Numbered from the stretch's first letter, positions 23,857 to 33,036 are shown. The stretch: DNA of 46,533 nucleotides from Empedobacter falsenii (GCF_019308355.1 NZ_JAAGKM010000020.1:1-46533); one strand, 5' to 3'. Notes: generated from the letters alone by a model not told the origin. Numbers and translations: made by a program.

Positions 23857-23864
23857 CAAAGGTA
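23857..23864 (-). promoter_or_regulatory. -7 element TACCTTTG upstream of the U32 gene
   Basis: Same octamer as before der, on the minus strand, 23 bases before the ATG at 23833. No clear -33 element. Confidence 0.5.
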
Positions 23865-23986
23865 CAACAAAAAATACAAGTGATTAAGTTATTTATAATC
23901 AAGTTAAATTTTTGAGAATGAATTTACTTTGAAGTTTAAGTTAGTTTTTAGCATAATATTTGTTGTCAAACAATAAATGATATTCC

Positions 23987-24328
23987 ATGAAAAAAATTAT
24001 TTTATCAAGTATTTTAAGTATCGGTTTATTTGCCTCTTGTGCTTCAACTAAAGAATTGAAACAAGGAGAAGAATTGTTAACAGTTGCTCCAGAAACAAGA
24101 GAATGTACCGCAGGAGTTGCAAAAATGCAATGTATGATGGTAAAAGAAGCAAATGCAGCTGAATGGCAATATTTTTATAATCAGATTGAAGGATTTAAGC
24201 ATGAACCAGGTTATGAATATCAAATTATTGTTTCAAAATCTGAAATTGAAAATCCACCAGCAGATGCATCTTCATTAAAATATAAGTTAGTAAAAGTTGT
24301 AAGTAAAAAATTAGCAACAATGAAATAA
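23987..24328 (+). CDS. DUF4377-domain lipoprotein
   Basis: A 113-residue lipoprotein: signal MKKIILSSILSIGLFASC with the acylated Cys at 18. The mature part matches DUF4377: ETRECTAGVAKMQCMMVKE, then W-x-Y/F-F-Y with IEGFKHEPGYEYQI and the end NPPADASSLKYKLVKVVSK. The domain is found in HslJ/META-type heat-shock lipoproteins and stand-alone proteins; its function is unknown. Two Cys (ECTAG and QCM) could form a disulphide in the periplasm. It is followed after 39 bases by a methyltransferase gene with its own promoter-like box. Confidence 0.85.
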   Translation: MKKIILSSILSIGLFASCASTKELKQGEELLTVAPETRECTAGVAKMQCMMVKEANAAEWQYFYNQIEGFKHEPGYEYQIIVSKSEIENPPADASSLKYKLVKVVSKKLATMK

Positions 24329-24355
24329 TTTGAATCTACTTCAAAGAATTTCGAG

Positions 24356-24363
24356 TAATTTTG
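24356..24363 (+). promoter_or_regulatory. -7 element TAATTTTG directly before the methyltransferase
   Basis: TAnnTTTG match ending 4 bases before the ATG at 24368, the same spacing as at der, which suggests a leaderless transcript. Confidence 0.5.
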
Positions 24364-24367
24364 TAAA

Positions 24368-25141
24368 ATGTTAATAGAAAGTCTTCAAAATCCAAGGATT
24401 AAAAACTTGCTGAAATTGCAAGAAAAATCGAGAGAACGTAAAAATCAAGGTTTATTTATTGTGGAAGGAACACAAGAAAATGAATTAGCTGTAAAAGGTG
24501 GTTACGAAGCGGTTGAAATTTATATTTGCGAAGATATTTATAACAAATCAATAGATTTTGGACAGGCAAAAGTATTTACAATTACCAAACAAGTTTTTGA
24601 AAAGCTTGCATATAGAAAATCGACAGGAGGAATTATCGGTGTTTATATAACGAAATCTTCAACATTAACGGATTTACAATTACCAGAAAATGCGTTGGTT
24701 GTTGTTTTGGAAGCTGTAGAAAAACCAGGGAATCTTGGTGCAGTTTTACGAACTGGAGATGGAGCAAAAGTAGATGCTGTAATTGTTTGTGATGAAACAG
24801 TTGATTTTTTCAATCCGAATGTGATTCGTTCTTCGGTTGGAACATTGTTTACCAATCAAATTGCATCGGCGAGTAAAGAGGCTGTTTTGGATTTTTTAAA
24901 GTCGAAAAATATTCAAGTTGTTTCAACATTTTTGAGAGATGAAACAAAGAATTTATACGAGACTGATTTTACAAAATCATCTGCGATTATTTTAGGAACT
25001 GAAGCAACAGGACTTTCGGATTTTTGGGCTGATCATTCAGATTCGTTGATTAAAATTCCGATGTTAGGTTTTGTAGATTCACTGAACGTAAGTAATGCTG
25101 CAGCGATTTGTGTTTACGAAGCAGTGAGACAAAGACAATAA
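24368..25141 (+). CDS. TrmH/SpoU-family RNA 2'-O-methyltransferase
   Basis: A 257-residue RNA methyltransferase with an N-terminal substrate-binding domain (QNPRIKNLLKLQEKSRERKN, GLFIVEGTQE) and a knotted SPOUT catalytic domain. The three SpoU motifs are present: EKPGNLGAVLRT (N and R of motif 1), ILGTEATGLSDFW (motif 2) and IPMLGFVDSLNVSNAAAICVY (motif 3). The closest named groups are RlmB (23S G2251) and TsnR/avilamycin-type enzymes; target RNA cannot be decided from sequence. SAM-dependent, cytoplasmic. Ends at a clear terminator. Confidence 0.92.
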   Translation: MLIESLQNPRIKNLLKLQEKSRERKNQGLFIVEGTQENELAVKGGYEAVEIYICEDIYNKSIDFGQAKVFTITKQVFEKLAYRKSTGGIIGVYITKSSTLTDLQLPENALVVVLEAVEKPGNLGAVLRTGDGAKVDAVIVCDETVDFFNPNVIRSSVGTLFTNQIASASKEAVLDFLKSKNIQVVSTFLRDETKNLYETDFTKSSAIILGTEATGLSDFWADHSDSLIKIPMLGFVDSLNVSNAAAICVYEAVRQRQ

Positions 25142-25158
25142 GAGATATAATATTAAAA

Positions 25159-25196
25159 ATAAAAGCCACTTCGAAAGAAGTGGCTTTTATTTTTTT
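25159..25196. terminator. Bidirectional terminator after the SpoU gene
   Basis: AAAAGCCACTTC and GAAGTGGCTTTT with a 4-nt turn, then a T-run. It also lies at the end of the convergent lipoprotein gene. Confidence 0.9.
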
Positions 25197-25202
25197 AAGT
25201 TA

Positions 25203-26117
25203 TCAACCAAATTTTTTCATGCGCTTTGCAGCCACATTCAGCCAAGGTTGATAATTGCAATGTTTTTGTATTGCTTGATAAATTCCGTTGCTATTCGGAT
25301 CTTTTGGATCAAGTTCGTAAATTAATGAATTAATAAATCCGTTTTTTATCGATTGACTTTTGATGTTTTCCAATAAAGTATCTGGGGAAAGACCTTGATA
25401 TAATTTTTCTTGTAAGTTTGTTAAGACAATATTACGGTAACTCTGATACGTTCTATAATCCTCGTCATTATCTAAATCAATTTTGTCTAATTCTGTCAAA
25501 AAATTAACGGGTAATTGTTGTGAAGCAGGATTGTAGTAAGTGTACGAATCCTTGTATATGTACAACAAATTGATAAAATCGTAATTTAAATTCGTTTTTT
25601 CTGTTTTGATGAATGAAGAATTAACTTCTAATTTTTCTAAATTTTCGAAAACTTTTTGATGAAACTTTTTGATTTGATTTTTGAAATCTGGCGGAGCAAG
25701 TTTAAATAATTCGGTATGTTCAGTTAAGAATTTATCCGTTTTAAAACTTTTGTCAACCAAATAATTGTTTCGATTTTTTCCTATTCCAGAGAATTTGAAA
25801 TTATTCTCCAAATGTTTTAAATCTGTATTTAGAATCAAACTATCACCTGGAATCAAATAAATTGTAAACTCTTCGCGCTCGATAGAAAGTGTTTTGTAGC
25901 CTTCGTCAACTAACTGAAGAGTATCCGAAAAGTTTCCATCAAAATCTAAAGCAAAAGCTTTTTCACGATTATTCAATAATAGATAAATGCTATCTGTTTG
26001 CGCATTTGCGATTCGTCCACTAAAGTAGACAAGTTCACCTTTTTCTTTTTTAGGCGAACAACTGTAAATTGTAATTAAAAGTAGTAGGAGAAATCTCCAC
26101 AACGTCTTCATTTTCAT
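25203..26117 (-). CDS. Lipoprotein resembling the N-terminal part of TlpA-like proteins, without thioredoxin domain
   Basis: A 304-residue lipoprotein (lipobox IYSC, Cys near 20). Its first 110 residues look like the DUF4369-type domain that precedes thioredoxin in many Bacteroidota TlpA family proteins: SGRIANAQTDSIYLLLNN, then ITIxLIPGDSL-like (EFTIYLIPGDSLILN) and FSGIGKNRNNYL. The helical middle domain follows to the stop; no CxxC thioredoxin motif or domain is present. The gene ends cleanly at the terminator, so this looks like a natural short form rather than a fresh truncation. It lies 29 bases after rnhA on the same strand. Function unknown. Confidence 0.7.
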   Translation of the reverse strand: MKMKTLWRFLLLLLITIYSCSPKKEKGELVYFSGRIANAQTDSIYLLLNNREKAFALDFDGNFSDTLQLVDEGYKTLSIEREEFTIYLIPGDSLILNTDLKHLENNFKFSGIGKNRNNYLVDKSFKTDKFLTEHTELFKLAPPDFKNQIKKFHQKVFENLEKLEVNSSFIKTEKTNLNYDFINLLYIYKDSYTYYNPASQQLPVNFLTELDKIDLDNDEDYRTYQSYRNIVLTNLQEKLYQGLSPDTLLENIKSQSIKNGFINSLIYELDPKDPNSNGIYQAIQKHCNYQPWLNVAAKRMKKFG

Positions 26118-26146
26118 TTTTCTCTCTGCCTCACAAAAGTAGAAAA

Positions 26147-26620
26147 TTATTCTTCGTTTTGATGAATTTCGAAGTAAGAATCTATCTTAAAATTTTCTGG
26201 TTTATTTGCTGCCGCAACTGCCAATTTATCAGCTTCTTCGTTCCAATGATGTCCAGCATGACCTTTTATCCATTGAAATTTTACGCGATGAATTTTATAA
26301 ACCTCTAAAAATCTTTTCCACAAATCAGCATTCTTCTTTCCTTTGAAATTCTTTTGCACCCAACCAAAAACCCAACGTTTTTCCACAGCATCTACCACAT
26401 ATTTAGAATCCGTCACAATGGTAATCTCCGTGTTGGTAAACTTTAGCGTTTCCAAAGCCGTAATGACTGCCAACAATTCCATTCGATTATTCGTTGTTAA
26501 TCGAAAACCTTGAGAAATTTCTTTTTTGACTTTTTTCTCGGTTTCCAACAAAATACAACCAAATCCTCCTGGACCAGGATTTCCCAACGACGAACCGTCT
26601 GTATATGCTACAATCGCCAT
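26147..26620 (-). CDS. rnhA: Ribonuclease HI
   Basis: At 157 residues this is the standard length of bacterial RNase HI, which removes RNA from RNA-DNA hybrids. All four acidic metal ligands are found: Asp8 (YTDGSSLGNPG), Glu48 (NNRMELLA), Asp71 (VTDSKYV) and Asp131 (EEADKLA). His121 in KGHAGHHWN matches the flexible loop histidine. The basic handle WVQKNFKGKKNADLWKRF is present. It sits in a same-strand cluster, 3 bases after the M1 aminopeptidase gene and before a lipoprotein gene. Confidence 0.97.
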   Translation of the reverse strand: MAIVAYTDGSSLGNPGPGGFGCILLETEKKVKKEISQGFRLTTNNRMELLAVITALETLKFTNTEITIVTDSKYVVDAVEKRWVFGWVQKNFKGKKNADLWKRFLEVYKIHRVKFQWIKGHAGHHWNEEADKLAVAAANKPENFKIDSYFEIHQNEE

Positions 26621-26623
26621 GTT

Positions 26624-28474
26624 TTATGGTTTGTAGTTTAACATTGTGTCAATTGTTTGACGCGCAACAAAATGATAATTTGGACGTGCATCTTTGTAAA
26701 TATTCTTCGCTAAATCTAATTGATTAGATTCTTTTAAAGCTAAATATAAAGGTTCTAAAAATTTACGACGACCAACATTTACCAAGAATTCTTTCGCATT
26801 TGTGTTGACTTTATCGTAATGCATTAAAAATGCTTTTTCGAACCAAGCACATTCAATTTCTGGATTTTTTGAATTTGTAAAATCATAAATAGCATCCAAA
26901 TAAGCTAAATCTTCTTTTGTGTTTTTAGTCGTATCAATTTGACGAATAAAATGAACCCATTCGTTTGTAGATTTCGTAGATATCGCCACTTTTTTTGGTG
27001 CAACTTTATTTCTTCCGTTTGTAATATCTTGCTGTAATTGTGCTTCTGCTAAATCGAATAATTTTGAAGTAGGTTTTTTCAAATCTTTTGGCCAACCTAT
27101 GTTATAAATCCATTCTTGAACAAAAGAATCGTCTCCATTTGTCAAATTAGCTTTCAAATATTCGACAAATTTTTCTGTAGTCATCGTTTGGAAAGCATGC
27201 GAAGAAAAATATTGATTCAAGAATTTATCAAATTTTTCACGGCCATATTTATCTTCTAACATTTTCAAAAATAAATAACCTTTATCGTAAGGAACATCAG
27301 AAAAAGCATCATCAGGATTTGCTCCTTTCATGTTCACTTTTAATGAAGTATATTTTTCTGGAATATTTTTCATCGATGTTTCTAAATCTTGAAATCCAAT
27401 TACCGAAATCATATCCGCATAATCTTTTCCTTCTAATTCTTCCATAATTCTACGTTCGAAATAAACTGTAAATCCTTCATTTACCCAGAAATCATCCCAA
27501 GTAGAATTCGTTACCAAATTTCCAGACCAAGAATGCGCCAATTCGTGTGCAATCAAATTCGTCATCGAACGATCACCTACAATAGCAGTTGGCGTAGCAA
27601 ACGTTAAACGCGGATTTTCCATTCCACCAAACGGAAACGAAGGTGGTAAAACCAAGACATCAAATTGTTCCCAAGGATATTTTCCGTACAATTTTTCGGC
27701 AGCAGTTACCATTTTTCCCATATCAGCAAATTCCCACGCAGCAGCTTTTAACAAACCAGGTTCTGCATAAACACCCGTTCTGTTATCGATGGGTTGATAT
27801 TGCACATCACTAACAGCCAAAGCAATTAAATAAGGTGCAATTGGTTGTGGCATTTTGAAAGTATAAACTCCTTCTGCATTTTTTTCTTTCGGATTGATTG
27901 CACTCATCAAAGGCAACAAATCTTTTGGTGTTTTTACTTTCGCATCATATGTAAGACGAACACTTGGTGTATCTTGAATCGGAATCCAAGAACGTGTTAA
28001 AATTGCTTGTCCTTGTGACAATAAAAATGGATGTTTTTTATCGTGTGTTTGTTGCGGATTTAACCATTGTAAGGCATTTGCATCAGGCGAAGTTTTATAG
28101 AAAACTTTTACAATTGTATCATTTGGCGTAACATCAATGATTAAGGCTTGACCTTTAATAGAATCTTTTTCACCTAATTTGTATGTTGTTGTTTTTCCAT
28201 TCGCTAATAAAACTGAATCAATTGTTAGTTTTTCTGTATCTAAAATCAATTGTTTTGCTTGATTATTTTCGAATGTATAAGCCGCCGAACCTTTGATTTG
28301 ATGCGTATCGAAATCAGTTTCGATATCTAAACTCAAATGTTTGATGCGAGCTTTATCTAAATCAGCAAAAGTTTGATTATCCTTTGCTTCAGTTTCTGTG
28401 GTAGAAGTGATTTGTTTATTGCAACTAACCGTCGTTAAAGCCGTTCCTAATGCGATATAAACTAAATTTTTCAT
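26624..28474 (-). CDS. M1-family aminopeptidase, leukotriene-A4-hydrolase-like, lipoprotein
   Basis: A 616-residue zinc aminopeptidase. The N-terminus MKNLVYIALGTALTTVSC is a lipoprotein signal, so the enzyme is membrane-anchored in the periplasm or on the surface. The GGMEN exopeptidase motif is present as FPFGGMENPR, and the zinc site is HELAHSWSG followed by the third ligand in WVNEGFTVYFE. The C-terminal helical domain (from about 470) matches the LTA4-hydrolase C-terminal domain. It would remove N-terminal residues from peptides. It overlaps the upstream acyltransferase gene by 4 bases and lies 3 bases before rnhA. Confidence 0.93.
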   Translation of the reverse strand: MKNLVYIALGTALTTVSCNKQITSTTETEAKDNQTFADLDKARIKHLSLDIETDFDTHQIKGSAAYTFENNQAKQLILDTEKLTIDSVLLANGKTTTYKLGEKDSIKGQALIIDVTPNDTIVKVFYKTSPDANALQWLNPQQTHDKKHPFLLSQGQAILTRSWIPIQDTPSVRLTYDAKVKTPKDLLPLMSAINPKEKNAEGVYTFKMPQPIAPYLIALAVSDVQYQPIDNRTGVYAEPGLLKAAAWEFADMGKMVTAAEKLYGKYPWEQFDVLVLPPSFPFGGMENPRLTFATPTAIVGDRSMTNLIAHELAHSWSGNLVTNSTWDDFWVNEGFTVYFERRIMEELEGKDYADMISVIGFQDLETSMKNIPEKYTSLKVNMKGANPDDAFSDVPYDKGYLFLKMLEDKYGREKFDKFLNQYFSSHAFQTMTTEKFVEYLKANLTNGDDSFVQEWIYNIGWPKDLKKPTSKLFDLAEAQLQQDITNGRNKVAPKKVAISTKSTNEWVHFIRQIDTTKNTKEDLAYLDAIYDFTNSKNPEIECAWFEKAFLMHYDKVNTNAKEFLVNVGRRKFLEPLYLALKESNQLDLAKNIYKDARPNYHFVARQTIDTMLNYKP

Positions 28475-29217
28475 TGTTCTAAATCTTTTAAAATCATGTT
28501 GTAAGCAGCTTCTTTCAGCGCCACTTTATCGTTTTTTACATTCAAATCTTTCGTTTCGAAAGTCGCCACTAATCGAACTTTTATTTTCCCTGGATATCCT
28601 CGAAACCAATTGAATGGAAACATTTTATTAACACCATGAATCGCCAAAACAGCCAAAGGCGTTTGTGTTTCAATCGCAATGTTAAACGCTCCATCTTTGA
28701 AAGGATCCAAATAAATCTTGAATTCTTTGTTGTTTGTTACACCACCTTCTGGAAAAATAAAAATACTCAGATTTTTGTCTAATTTTTTCTTTGCTTCTGG
28801 ATAAACTAGTGCTTTACTACGTACACTTTTTCGGTCGACAGGAATACAAATTCGTTCGAATATTCTTCCAAAGATAGGGATTTTAAGCAATTCTGCCTTG
28901 CCAACAAATACGATAGGATGATGTTTTAGAATCGTCAACATCAACATAATATCCATCACCGAAGTATGATTAGCTATAAAAACATAATTTTCTTTCGGAT
29001 CGAGTGGAACAAGTTTTTTGTAATCTATTCTGAATCCTGTTCCATACAACACAAATTTGCCCCAATATCTAATTAACGGATAAATATATGGGAATGTTTT
29101 TTCGAAACTTGCCAAAGGTAGCACGATAAAAACACCAATTGTTAGGACATAAATTGCGGCTAATAAAATCATCCAAATGCGCCAAATAAGGACGAAAAAA
29201 CCTGTGATGTATTTCAT
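28471..29217 (-). CDS. 1-acyl-sn-glycerol-3-phosphate acyltransferase (PlsC-type)
   Basis: A 248-residue membrane-bound acyltransferase that adds the second acyl chain to lysophosphatidic acid. An N-terminal membrane helix (about 5-32) precedes the catalytic motif NHTSVMD (HX4D), the lysine-containing GKAELLKIPIFGRIF segment and the FPEGG motif that binds the glycerol phosphate. PLAVLAIHGVNKMFPFNW corresponds to motif IV. It is probably the PlsC step of phospholipid synthesis, but related ornithine-lipid or other acyltransferases look alike. Its stop overlaps the ATG of the M1 aminopeptidase gene (4-base ATGA overlap). Confidence 0.9.
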   Translation of the reverse strand: MKYITGFFVLIWRIWMILLAAIYVLTIGVFIVLPLASFEKTFPYIYPLIRYWGKFVLYGTGFRIDYKKLVPLDPKENYVFIANHTSVMDIMLMLTILKHHPIVFVGKAELLKIPIFGRIFERICIPVDRKSVRSKALVYPEAKKKLDKNLSIFIFPEGGVTNNKEFKIYLDPFKDGAFNIAIETQTPLAVLAIHGVNKMFPFNWFRGYPGKIKVRLVATFETKDLNVKNDKVALKEAAYNMILKDLEQ

Positions 29218-29272
29218 TGAGTTGGTTTAGTTGGGTAAAGATATGGAGAAAATGAAAACTAAACCTATGTTC

Positions 29273-30898
29273 CTATTTTTTCAAAAACCTCAAAATAGCT
29301 TCATTCAATACTTTTGGCTGTTCAAAAGGAACATAATGCGTTGAATTTGGAATGATGAATAATTCTGCTTTTGAAATATTTTGTTGAATTTCTTTTGTAT
29401 GACTCTCTTTTACTTCATCTTTTTCACCAGCAATAACCAATACAGGATTTTGAATTTTATTTAATTCATTTTTTGTGATATTTGGTTCATTTAACATTAA
29501 GTTGATTAAACGTAAATTGGTATTTTCGGAAGGCTTATTTGCTAAACTTTTCAAACTCCCAATCAGTTCTTCGCTTACTCCATTTGGATTAAGAACTGCT
29601 CCAATTGTTACAATTTTATTAACTAATTCAGGATATTTAGAATTAAAAATTAAAGCTGTATTTCCACCATCACTCCAACCAATAAGATTGACTTTATTTA
29701 AATTAAGTTGCTGAATTACTTGAAATAAATCATTTGCAAACTCTTCATAAGTGTAAGGTGTATTTGTCAAATCGGTACTTCTACCTTGTCCGCGCGTATC
29801 AAGAACAATTACTCGATAATACTTCGCAAAAAATGGAATTTGTTGATAAAAGTCTTCAATACTTCCATTATTTCCGTGCAAAAATATCAACGGTTCGCCT
29901 TCTCCATATTCTTCGTAATAGATTTTTGCATCAGCCAAATTAATGTATTTTCCACTTTTATTTTTTCCGTAAACAGATTTTTTAGCCTTCTCTTTATGTT
30001 GATAATAAGAAATTAATTCTTGTGTTTTTGTATCAATTTCTTCAGGTTTTTCGTCTGTTATAGTTAATCTATCTTTTGAATATAAAACTTCTAAGTTAGC
30101 GATAAAAACTCCTGCAGAAGCTTCCCAATTTCCTTGACTTTGATACCTAAACAATAAATCCTTTGCTAAAGATTTTTTAGCAGAAATACCAAAAACAAAA
30201 TCTTCATGTTCAAGTTTTTTATAGTTCACTAATTGCAGTGTTACAGCAATTTGGTCTACATTTTTGAAACGAAATTTATAAGGTGCTAAATTAATTTTTT
30301 GCCATGCAGTTGTAGAAGTTTTATAAATAATATTCTCATCTAAAAGCGATTCTGTTGGTAAACCATTTTTAAATGCGTAAATATTAACTTTCAAAGTGAT
30401 TTCTTCGTATTTAGAACTTGGAATAATATGAAAGTTAAACGCATTAAGTTTTGTATTTTGGTAAATTTCAAAAATATTTCCTTGTTCAATTGTAGGTACA
30501 TTTTCATCAAACATTTTAGAAAAAGTAAGCATTGGACGAGTTTTTTGACCAATTATTTTTTCTTTCATTTTTTCAGATTTAACAATAACTTCAGCTAATG
30601 AAACTTCTTTTTCCTTTAAAATTATAACTGAGTTTTGTTGAATTTCTTCAATAGATTTCGAAACTTCTTTATAACCAGCTGCATCAAAAATTAAATGACT
30701 TTTTGTGAAATTTTCTGGAATTTCGATTGAAAATAGACCATTTTCATCTGTAATAGCTCCAACTTCTGAATTTTTTATTCCAATCGAACAATAAGGTATA
30801 GCTAAATTATTACTGTCTTTTACACTTCCTTTCAATTGAATTTGAGCTTGAAGAATTGTACAAATTGTTACGATTAATATAAAAAAATAGTTGCGCAT
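29273..30898 (-). CDS. Secreted fusion: carboxypeptidase-regulatory-like domain plus alpha/beta hydrolase
   Basis: A 541-residue exported protein with a Sec signal (MRNYFFILIVTICTILQAQ). Residues 20-110 form a CarboxypepD_reg-like beta domain (LKGSVKDSNNLAIPYCSIGI, GAITDENGLFSI, FDAAGYK), as at the N-terminus of SusC-type receptors. A beta-rich middle part (about 115-300) follows, and an alpha/beta hydrolase occupies about 310-541: HGNNGSIEDF oxyanion loop, GWSDGGN nucleophile elbow, a late GEKDEV acid and STHYVPFEQP with the catalytic His. Substrate unknown; an esterase or peptidase of the proline-iminopeptidase type is possible. It lies 55 bases before the plsC-like gene. Confidence 0.85.
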   Translation of the reverse strand: MRNYFFILIVTICTILQAQIQLKGSVKDSNNLAIPYCSIGIKNSEVGAITDENGLFSIEIPENFTKSHLIFDAAGYKEVSKSIEEIQQNSVIILKEKEVSLAEVIVKSEKMKEKIIGQKTRPMLTFSKMFDENVPTIEQGNIFEIYQNTKLNAFNFHIIPSSKYEEITLKVNIYAFKNGLPTESLLDENIIYKTSTTAWQKINLAPYKFRFKNVDQIAVTLQLVNYKKLEHEDFVFGISAKKSLAKDLLFRYQSQGNWEASAGVFIANLEVLYSKDRLTITDEKPEEIDTKTQELISYYQHKEKAKKSVYGKNKSGKYINLADAKIYYEEYGEGEPLIFLHGNNGSIEDFYQQIPFFAKYYRVIVLDTRGQGRSTDLTNTPYTYEEFANDLFQVIQQLNLNKVNLIGWSDGGNTALIFNSKYPELVNKIVTIGAVLNPNGVSEELIGSLKSLANKPSENTNLRLINLMLNEPNITKNELNKIQNPVLVIAGEKDEVKESHTKEIQQNISKAELFIIPNSTHYVPFEQPKVLNEAILRFLKK

Positions 30899-31009
30899 AT
30901 TTTATTGTTTTTGTTTATAAGACGAATTGTTTTTAAAAAGGTTACATGACAAGATAGATAATTATTTCTTAAAATTTTTCTGCTACAACGTTATCGCAAT
31001 AATATTGAT

Positions 31010-31039
31010 TTTGAGATGAATTTGAAATGATTAAATTTG
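31010..31039 (+). promoter_or_regulatory. Promoter for pgi (TTTG-N18-TAAATTTG)
   Basis: TTTG at 31010-31013 and TAAATTTG at 31032-31039, spaced 18 bases, close to the ideal 19. The ATG of pgi follows after 25 bases. Confidence 0.7.
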
Positions 31040-31064
31040 TTAAGGAAAGAATACTAAAAATATT

Positions 31065-32717
31065 ATGGCTTTAAATACAATCAATCCAACAACTACGAAT
31101 GCTTGGAATGCGTTAGAACAACATTTTCAAACGATTCAACATACGTCAATCAAAGAATTATTTGCTCAAAATGTAAATCGTTTTGAAGAATTTTCGATTC
31201 AATATCCTTCATTATTAGTGGATTATTCGAAGAATAGAATTAATGCAGAAACGATTCAACTTTTGGTTGATTTGGCGAAAGAAATGGATGTTGATGCAGC
31301 GATTCAACAAATGTTTGAAGGAGATGTCATTAACGTGACAGAAAAAAGAGCTGTTCTGCATACAGCTTTACGTAATCGCTCTAATGAAGAAGTTTTAGTT
31401 GATGGAAAAAATGTGATGCCTGAAATTAATGAGGTATTAGATCAGATGAAATCTTTTTCGGAGAAAGTAATTTCGGGTGAATGGAAAGGTTTTTCTGGTA
31501 AAGAAATTACAGATGTTGTCAACATTGGAATTGGTGGTTCTGACCTTGGACCAGTGATGGTTACAGAAGCACTGAAACATTATAAAACGCGTTTGAATAT
31601 TCATTTTGTTTCGAATATTGATGGAACGCATTTAGCAGAAACTTTTAAAGAAATAAATCCAGAAACAACATTATTTATTGTTGCTTCAAAAACATTTACA
31701 ACGCAAGAAACGATGACAAATGCGTTTTCTGCAAAAGAATGGTTTTTAAATTCTGATGCACAAGAAGCTGATGTAGCGAAACATTTTGTGGCGTTATCAA
31801 CAAATGCAGAAGGTGTTGCAAATTTTGGAATTGATACGGCAAATATGTTCCAGTTTTGGGATTGGGTTGGTGGTCGTTATTCATTATGGAGCGCAATTGG
31901 TTTGAGCATTGCTTTGGCAGTTGGTTTTGATCATTTCGAAGAATTATTAGAAGGAGCTCACGAAATGGATTTACATTTCAAAACAGAAACTTTAGATCAA
32001 AATATTCCAGTTGTATTAGCGCTTTTAGGAATTTGGTATAACAATTTCTTTGGAGCTGATTCGGTTGCTTTGTTACCTTACGAGCAATATTTATCGCGTT
32101 TTGCAGCTTATTTTCAGCAAGGAGACATGGAGTCGAATGGTAAATATGTGGGGCGTGATGGAAAAAAAGTGGATTATGAAACGGGACCAATTATTTGGGG
32201 AGAACCAGGAACAAATGGACAACATGCTTTTTATCAATTAATTCATCAAGGAACAAAATTAATTCCAGCTGATTTTATTGCAGGTGCTAATTCATTGAAT
32301 GTTTTAGGCGATCATCATGCAAAATTATTGTCAAACTTTTTTGCTCAAACAGAAGCTTTAGCATTTGGAAAAGATGAAGAAACAGTTGTTGCAGAATTAG
32401 AAAAAGCAGGAAAATCGAAAGAAGAAATTGATTTCTTAGCAGCTTTCAAAATTTTTGAAGGAAATCGTCCAACAAACTCAATTTTATATGAAGTATTGAC
32501 ACCAAAAGTTTTAGGAAATTTAATTGCGATGTACGAACACAAAATTTTCGTGCAAGGTGTTATTTGGAATATTTTCTCTTTCGATCAATGGGGAGTAGAG
32601 TTAGGAAAACAATTAGCAAATGTGATTTTACCAGAGTTAGAAAATGATGAGCAAGTTACTTCTCATGATGCTTCTACAAATGGATTAATCAATGCTTATA
32701 AATATTGGAGAAAATAA
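31065..32717 (+). CDS. pgi: Glucose-6-phosphate isomerase
   Basis: A 550-residue phosphoglucose isomerase of the long bacterial/eukaryotic type, linking glucose-6-phosphate and fructose-6-phosphate. Visible are GIGGSDLGP (phosphate site), the family signature around [18 protein letters not shown], the catalytic Glu in [19 protein letters not shown] with its conserved His, and the C-terminal [13 protein letters not shown] signature with the conserved Lys. Complete and intact. It has its own promoter and terminator, so it is transcribed alone. Confidence 0.98.
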   Translation: MALNTINPTTTNAWNALEQHFQTIQHTSIKELFAQNVNRFEEFSIQYPSLLVDYSKNRINAETIQLLVDLAKEMDVDAAIQQMFEGDVINVTEKRAVLHTALRNRSNEEVLVDGKNVMPEINEVLDQMKSFSEKVISGEWKGFSGKEITDVVNIGIGGSDLGPVMVTEALKHYKTRLNIHFVSNIDGTHLAETFKEINPETTLFIVASKTFTTQETMTNAFSAKEWFLNSDAQEADVAKHFVALSTNAEGVANFGIDTANMFQFWDWVGGRYSLWSAIGLSIALAVGFDHFEELLEGAHEMDLHFKTETLDQNIPVVLALLGIWYNNFFGADSVALLPYEQYLSRFAAYFQQGDMESNGKYVGRDGKKVDYETGPIIWGEPGTNGQHAFYQLIHQGTKLIPADFIAGANSLNVLGDHHAKLLSNFFAQTEALAFGKDEETVVAELEKAGKSKEEIDFLAAFKIFEGNRPTNSILYEVLTPKVLGNLIAMYEHKIFVQGVIWNIFSFDQWGVELGKQLANVILPELENDEQVTSHDASTNGLINAYKYWRK

Positions 32718-32735
32718 TTTATCAATATAATTACT

Positions 32736-32766
32736 AAAAAATCCGCTCAATGAGCGGATTTTTTTA
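32736..32766. terminator. Terminator after pgi
   Basis: AAATCCGCTCA and TGAGCGGATTT form a perfect stem with a minimal turn, then a T-run. Its right edge overlaps the stop codon of the minus-strand fragment at 32764. Confidence 0.9.
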
Positions 32767-32937
32767 TGAATTTTTGTGACCAGCTTCTTCATGTCTTACA
32801 TGAACCCAATCAATTTTGTCACTTTGTTTAACTGCGATATTAAAAAAATTGAGATTATCACCAGTTACTTCATAAACACGTTTTATATTCGCTTTTTCTA
32901 GTAATTCTACAATTTGATGTGCTACATTCTTTCCCAT
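32764..32937 (-). pseudogene. 57-codon fragment resembling the N-terminus of pyruvate oxidase / ThDP enzymes
   Basis: An ATG frame of 57 residues. GKNVAHQIVELLEKANIKRV, YEVTGDNLNFF and IDWVHVRHEEAG match, in order and spacing, the first 55 residues of PoxB-like thiamine-diphosphate enzymes, where the consensus has GVVGDSLN and WVHVRHEE, with the catalytic Glu of the Pyr domain in the last motif. It then stops after HKNS, where a full enzyme would run on for over 500 residues. No remaining part is seen nearby. It may be a deletion remnant or a small retained protein; the frame itself is undamaged. Confidence 0.6.
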
Positions 32938-33036
32938 AATAAAGTATTTTTTTGATTGTGACTAACAAGTTATGAAATTATAGGATAAAAATGTTTAAAA
33001 TAAGTGTTAAATATTTGAATATTAAATTGTTGAAAA

